From Spirochaetales bacterium (lineage in GTDB: Bacteria; Spirochaetota; Spirochaetia; JABMQR01), in contig JAGLNY010000148.1 in the NCBI GenBank assembly GCA_023139255.1, positions 1 to 8,336 of the forward strand: a DNA stretch of 8,336 bases, in the 5' to 3' direction. A program made the position numbers and the translations under genes. Under the pieces are notes generated by a model that was given only the letters and a program-made list of their open reading frames with translations, made no database searches and was not told the origin of the DNA. Position 1 is the first letter of the stretch. The number at the start of each line of letters is the position of its first letter. Shown piece by piece: positions 6,490-8,336 of this stretch.

Positions 6490-7826
6490 GGGTTTTTACC
6501 TTCCATAAATTCTTTATATGTGAGGTTTTCACCTGCTGTAAAAGTATTTTTCTCAAGTAGCAGATCAACAGTTTTCTGCATTTTCCTATCTTCTTTCCAC
6601 ATCTGCTGATAATATTCTTTTTGACGGACATCATCAATTCCCTCAAAAAGCTGGGCATTTTCCTCAACTTCCTTATCTTCAATCTCAATTTTTTCATTTG
6701 ATATAATTTTGTCTACCATAAGCTGTATTTTCAGGGATTTCTCAGCCTGTGGTTTCCATTCCTCAAGAAGAGCCTCTTTATTCTGTCCCTGCATTCCAAG
6801 AATCTGGAGAAACTGCTCTTCCTTCATACCTGATTGTGATGCAAACCTTCTCCAGGTATTTTCCAGTTCAGCATTGATCATTGATTCAGGGAGTGAAATA
6901 GTAAGGTTTTCCAGAAGTTTATCATGGAGATTAGTGATTTTGTTTTCCCGTATGCGCACCTCAAGTCCTTCCTCCAGTTTTTTTCTGGTAGCCTGTTTCA
7001 GGTCATCAAGTGTTTTGTAATCATCACTTACATCCTGGGCAAATTCATCATCAAGTTCAGGGATATCACGCTGCTTAACAACCTTGACAGTGGTATTTAT
7101 ACGGACAGTTTTTCCGGCATAATCAGAATTTTCGTAGTCATCGCCGAAACTCTTTTCGATAACCTTAGAGTCACCTGCTTTCATACCAATTATATCATTG
7201 TCGAATTTATAAATATTATATTCAGTTCCAACAGTAAATACATAATCCTCACGTTTTGTCCCGTCAATCATAGTATCATTTTCATCCATCTCAAAATAGT
7301 CGATAGTAACGATTGAATCTTTCTCAGCTGGACCATCTTTCTCAATAACCATTGCGTTCTGTTCAAGAAGTTTTGTGAGTTCTTCCTGAAGCGGTGTGTC
7401 ATCTACGGTTACCTGGGGAGCTGCTATTTTGTGTCCGGTATATTCCGGCAGTTCGAATTTAGGGAAAATGTCATATGAAATAGAAAATGAGAAATCAGAG
7501 GCAGTATCGAGCTTTAGTTCTTTTTCACCGACCAATGTCGGAGAACTGTACTGAAGAGGTTTATAGTCACTATCAGCATTTTCCAGAGCCTTCTCAACTG
7601 AAGACTCAATCATGGAATACATTGCCTCTTCCCTGAGAGCGCTGCCGAATTTTTTTTCAATAACAGAAACAGGTACTTTTCCTTTTCTGAATCCCTTTAG
7701 CTGCATGGTTTTTGCGTGCTTATTAACCATCTTCTTGTATTCATCAGCAACAGTATCTTTTGGGATTGTAAGTGTAAGTTCAACAGCTGAATTATCAAGA
7801 TCTGTAAATTTTTGTTCCGTTTCCAT
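6480..7826 (-). CDS. tig: Trigger factor, ribosome-bound chaperone / prolyl isomerase
   Basis: Trigger factor docks at the ribosomal exit tunnel and shields nascent chains. Its 448 residues are standard. The N-terminal ribosome-binding domain carries the signature GFRKGKVP (45-52). An FKBP-like isomerase domain spans about 161-250 (DSIVTIDYFEMDEND… to the KVIEKSFGDDY region). The helical C-terminal chaperone arms follow (about 255-440), rich in Lys/Glu. The ATG at 7824-7826 has AGAGG (7834-7838) 7 bases upstream. The gene begins after the tRNA-Gly terminator and is followed by clpP with no convincing terminator between them. It may therefore read through into the protease genes, while the latter also have their own promoter. 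A dyad resembling the clpP one lies about 80 bp upstream. Confidence 0.97.
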   Translation of the reverse strand: METEQKFTDLDNSAVELTLTIPKDTVADEYKKMVNKHAKTMQLKGFRKGKVPVSVIEKKFGSALREEAMYSMIESSVEKALENADSDYKPLQYSSPTLVGEKELKLDTASDFSFSISYDIFPKFELPEYTGHKIAAPQVTVDDTPLQEELTKLLEQNAMVIEKDGPAEKDSIVTIDYFEMDENDTMIDGTKREDYVFTVGTEYNIYKFDNDIIGMKAGDSKVIEKSFGDDYENSDYAGKTVRINTTVKVVKQRDIPELDDEFAQDVSDDYKTLDDLKQATRKKLEEGLEVRIRENKITNLHDKLLENLTISLPESMINAELENTWRRFASQSGMKEEQFLQILGMQGQNKEALLEEWKPQAEKSLKIQLMVDKIISNEKIEIEDKEVEENAQLFEGIDDVRQKEYYQQMWKEDRKMQKTVDLLLEKNTFTAGENLTYKEFMEGKNPPQ

Positions 7827-7908
7827 CTAAAAACCTCTTTCAATCAAAATATTAGTGTATGCAGGGTGCCTGTCTCATTGATGAAAATTCATGGAACCCC
7901 AAGTAATC

Positions 7909-7938
7909 TGAAGTTAATATTATTTTAATCAAACTTCA
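7909..7938. promoter_or_regulatory. GAAGTT-N16-AACTTC dyad upstream of tig (operator candidate)
   Basis: TGAAGTT (7909-7915) and AACTTCA (7932-7938) are perfect 7-bp arms around an AT-rich 16-base centre. The clpP dyad has the same GAAGTT/AACTTC ends with 15 bases between. On the minus strand both show GAAGTT, then 4 bases, then a -10-like hexamer (TAAAAT here, TATAGT at clpP). Confidence 0.45.
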
Positions 7939-7945
7939 ATTTAAA
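7917..7945 (-). promoter_or_regulatory. tig: Candidate tig promoter
   Basis: On the minus strand TTTAAA (7940-7945) and TAATAT (7917-7922) are 17 bases apart, each 4/6 to consensus. An overlapping -10, TAAAAT (7922-7927), is a better hexamer but has no good -35. Either would give a leader of about 80 bases or more. The region is AT-rich, so chance matches are likely. A second weak possibility nearer the gene is GAGACA-N16-TAATAT. Confidence 0.35.
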
Positions 7946-7951
7946 AAAGTT

Positions 7952-7984
7952 AAAAAAGGCGATCCGTTCATTTCGGATCGCCTT
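7952..7984 (-). terminator. Strong intrinsic terminator of the tRNA cluster
   Basis: A perfect 11-bp stem AAGGCGATCCG/CGGATCGCCTT (7956-7966, 7974-7984) with a 7-base loop begins 3 bases past the tRNA-Gly 3' end and runs into TTTTTT on the minus strand. On the plus strand no T-run follows, so it acts for the tRNAs and insulates tig from them. Confidence 0.9.
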
Positions 7985-7987
7985 AAG

Positions 7988-8059
7988 AGCGAGAGACGGG
8001 AATTGAACCCGCGACGTCCACCTTGGCAAGGTGGAGCTCTACCGCTGAGCTACTCTCGC
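7988..8059 (-). tRNA. tRNA-Gly (GCC)
   Basis: The 72-base cloverleaf is complete. Acceptor GCGAGAG pairs with CTCTCGC, followed by the D arm GCTC/GAGC, anticodon stem CCACC/GGTGG with loop TTGCCAA (anticodon GCC), T loop TTCAATT and discriminator U73, as expected for glycine. The CCA end is not encoded (CTT follows), so it needs the CCA-adding enzyme. Its own promoter is at 8087-8115. Confidence 0.97.
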
Positions 8060-8074
8060 AATTATCTAAAACTC

Positions 8075-8104
8075 ATCATAAACTCTATTTTACAGTTTTA
8101 TGAT
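8075..8104. promoter_or_regulatory. Imperfect inverted repeat around the tRNA-Gly -10
   Basis: ATCATAAACT (8075-8084) and AGTTTTATGAT (8094-8104) are inverted copies with one bulged base, enclosing the -10 hexamer. It may be a regulator site or only reflect AT-richness. Confidence 0.3.
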
Positions 8105-8115
8105 CTCTGATTCAA
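8087..8115 (-). promoter_or_regulatory. Promoter of tRNA-Gly
   Basis: On the minus strand -35 TTGAAT (8110-8115) and -10 TAAAAT (8087-8092) are 17 bases apart, leaving a leader of about 20 bases before the mature 5' end. It starts right after the T-run of the tRNA-Leu hairpin, so tRNA-Gly is probably a separate transcription unit. Confidence 0.6.
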
Positions 8116-8117
8116 GT

Positions 8118-8136
8118 AAAAAAGGAGCAAATCCTT
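8118..8136 (-). terminator. Short hairpin plus T-run after tRNA-Leu
   Basis: On the minus strand AAGGA-TTTGC-TCCTT then TTTT. The stem is only 5 bp with a 5-base loop, beginning 2 bases past the tRNA-Leu 3' end. Weak to moderate terminator; read-through into tRNA-Gly is possible. Confidence 0.45.
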
Positions 8137-8138
8137 AT

Positions 8139-8220
8139 TGCGAGAGAAGGGACTTGAACCCTTACACCTTTCGGCACTAGATCCTAAATCTAGCGTGTCT
8201 GCCAATTCCACCACTCTCGC
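8139..8220 (-). tRNA. tRNA-Leu (UAG)
   Basis: This 82-base class II tRNA has acceptor GCGAGAG/CTCTCGC, D arm with the TTGGCAGA segment, anticodon stem CTAGA/TCTAG with loop TTTAGGA (anticodon TAG) and a 13-base long variable arm (TGCCGAAAGGTGT). The T arm is AAGGG-TTCAAGT-CCCTT and the discriminator is A73, as required for leucine. CCA is not encoded. The acceptor stem is identical to that of the adjacent tRNA-Gly. Confidence 0.97.
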
Positions 8221-8254
8221 AGTGATATACCATAGTCACCTGTAATTGTCAATA

Positions 8255-8283
8255 ATATTATCCATGCTGCAATTATTGTACAA
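8255..8283 (-). promoter_or_regulatory. Candidate promoter of tRNA-Leu
   Basis: On the minus strand TTGTAC (8278-8283) and TAATAT (8255-8260) are 17 bases apart, giving a leader of about 30 bases. A competing pair, TTGACA (8247-8252) and TATATC (8224-8229), has a perfect -35 but ends only 3 bases before the mature tRNA. The start would then fall at or inside the tRNA, which makes it less likely. Confidence 0.4.
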
Positions 8284-8297
8284 AAAAGGCGGATTAC

Positions 8298-8336
8298 TGA
8301 GCCGTGAAGGGATCGAACCTTCGACCCGCAGATTAA
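8298..8336 (-). tRNA. tRNA-Lys, 3' part (cut by window end)
   Basis: Only the last 39 bases are inside: the end of the anticodon loop (TTAA), stem half TCTGC, variable loop GGGTC, T arm GAAGG-TTCGATC-CCTTC, acceptor half ACGGCTC and discriminator A. The visible anticodon bases are N-T-T, so it is Lys or Asn. The GGGTCGAAGGTTCGA…GGCTCA tail closely resembles Bacillus tRNA-Lys and not tRNA-Asn. CCA is not encoded. A T6 run (8282-8287) follows, but without a convincing independent stem. Confidence 0.8.

Noticed and set aside
8224..8252. TTGACA-N17-TATATC as the main tRNA-Leu promoter
   Set aside because: The -10 ends 3 bases before the mature tRNA, so the transcript would start at or inside it. 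Kept only as an alternative.
8282..8297. Intrinsic terminator right after tRNA-Lys
   Set aside because: A T6 run is present, but the only stem is 3 bp and overlaps the tRNA acceptor.

Overview
The window is a compact chromosomal protein-quality-control locus read entirely on the minus strand. Protein similarity and the tRNA-flanked tig-clpP-clpX-lon layout indicate a bacterium. The AT-leaning composition and the odd sigma-like last gene remind me of spirochaetes (Spirochaeta/Treponema relatives), but nothing here proves that placement.

Layout in transcription order, from high to low coordinates. A tRNA cluster comes first: a partial tRNA-Lys cut by the window end (8298-8336), tRNA-Leu(UAG) (8139-8220) and tRNA-Gly(GCC) (7988-8059). 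None encodes its CCA end. A strong intrinsic terminator (7952-7984) closes the cluster. Then come trigger factor tig (6480-7826), clpP (5757-6359), clpX (4506-5750), lon (2104-4509) and a DHH/DHHA1 phosphoesterase of the NrnA type (1098-2102). From clpP to nrnA the genes are 6 bp apart, overlapping by 4 bp, or 1 bp apart, which indicates one transcript. A terminator-like hairpin with a T6 run (1003-1034) ends it. Abutting it is a sequence that fits the sigma-54 promoter pattern exactly. It leads into a 296-residue protein with sigma-factor-like segments at both ends (55-945). The window ends in a degenerate 7-bp tandem repeat that starts at that gene's stop codon.

The genes form a protein-fate module: trigger factor folds nascent chains, ClpXP and Lon degrade misfolded or tagged proteins, and the phosphoesterase recycles very short RNAs or nucleotides.

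The most notable non-coding signal is in the promoters. The tig-clpP gap holds a good promoter (TTTACA-N17-TATAGT). Its -10 lies at the centre of a perfect 12-bp-arm dyad, and its -35 lies over the centre of a second, unrelated perfect dyad. The outer motif of the first dyad (GAAGTT...AACTTC) recurs upstream of tig at nearly the same spacing and in the same register to a possible -10. This suggests a shared operator controlling the folding and degradation genes. No CIRCE element was seen.
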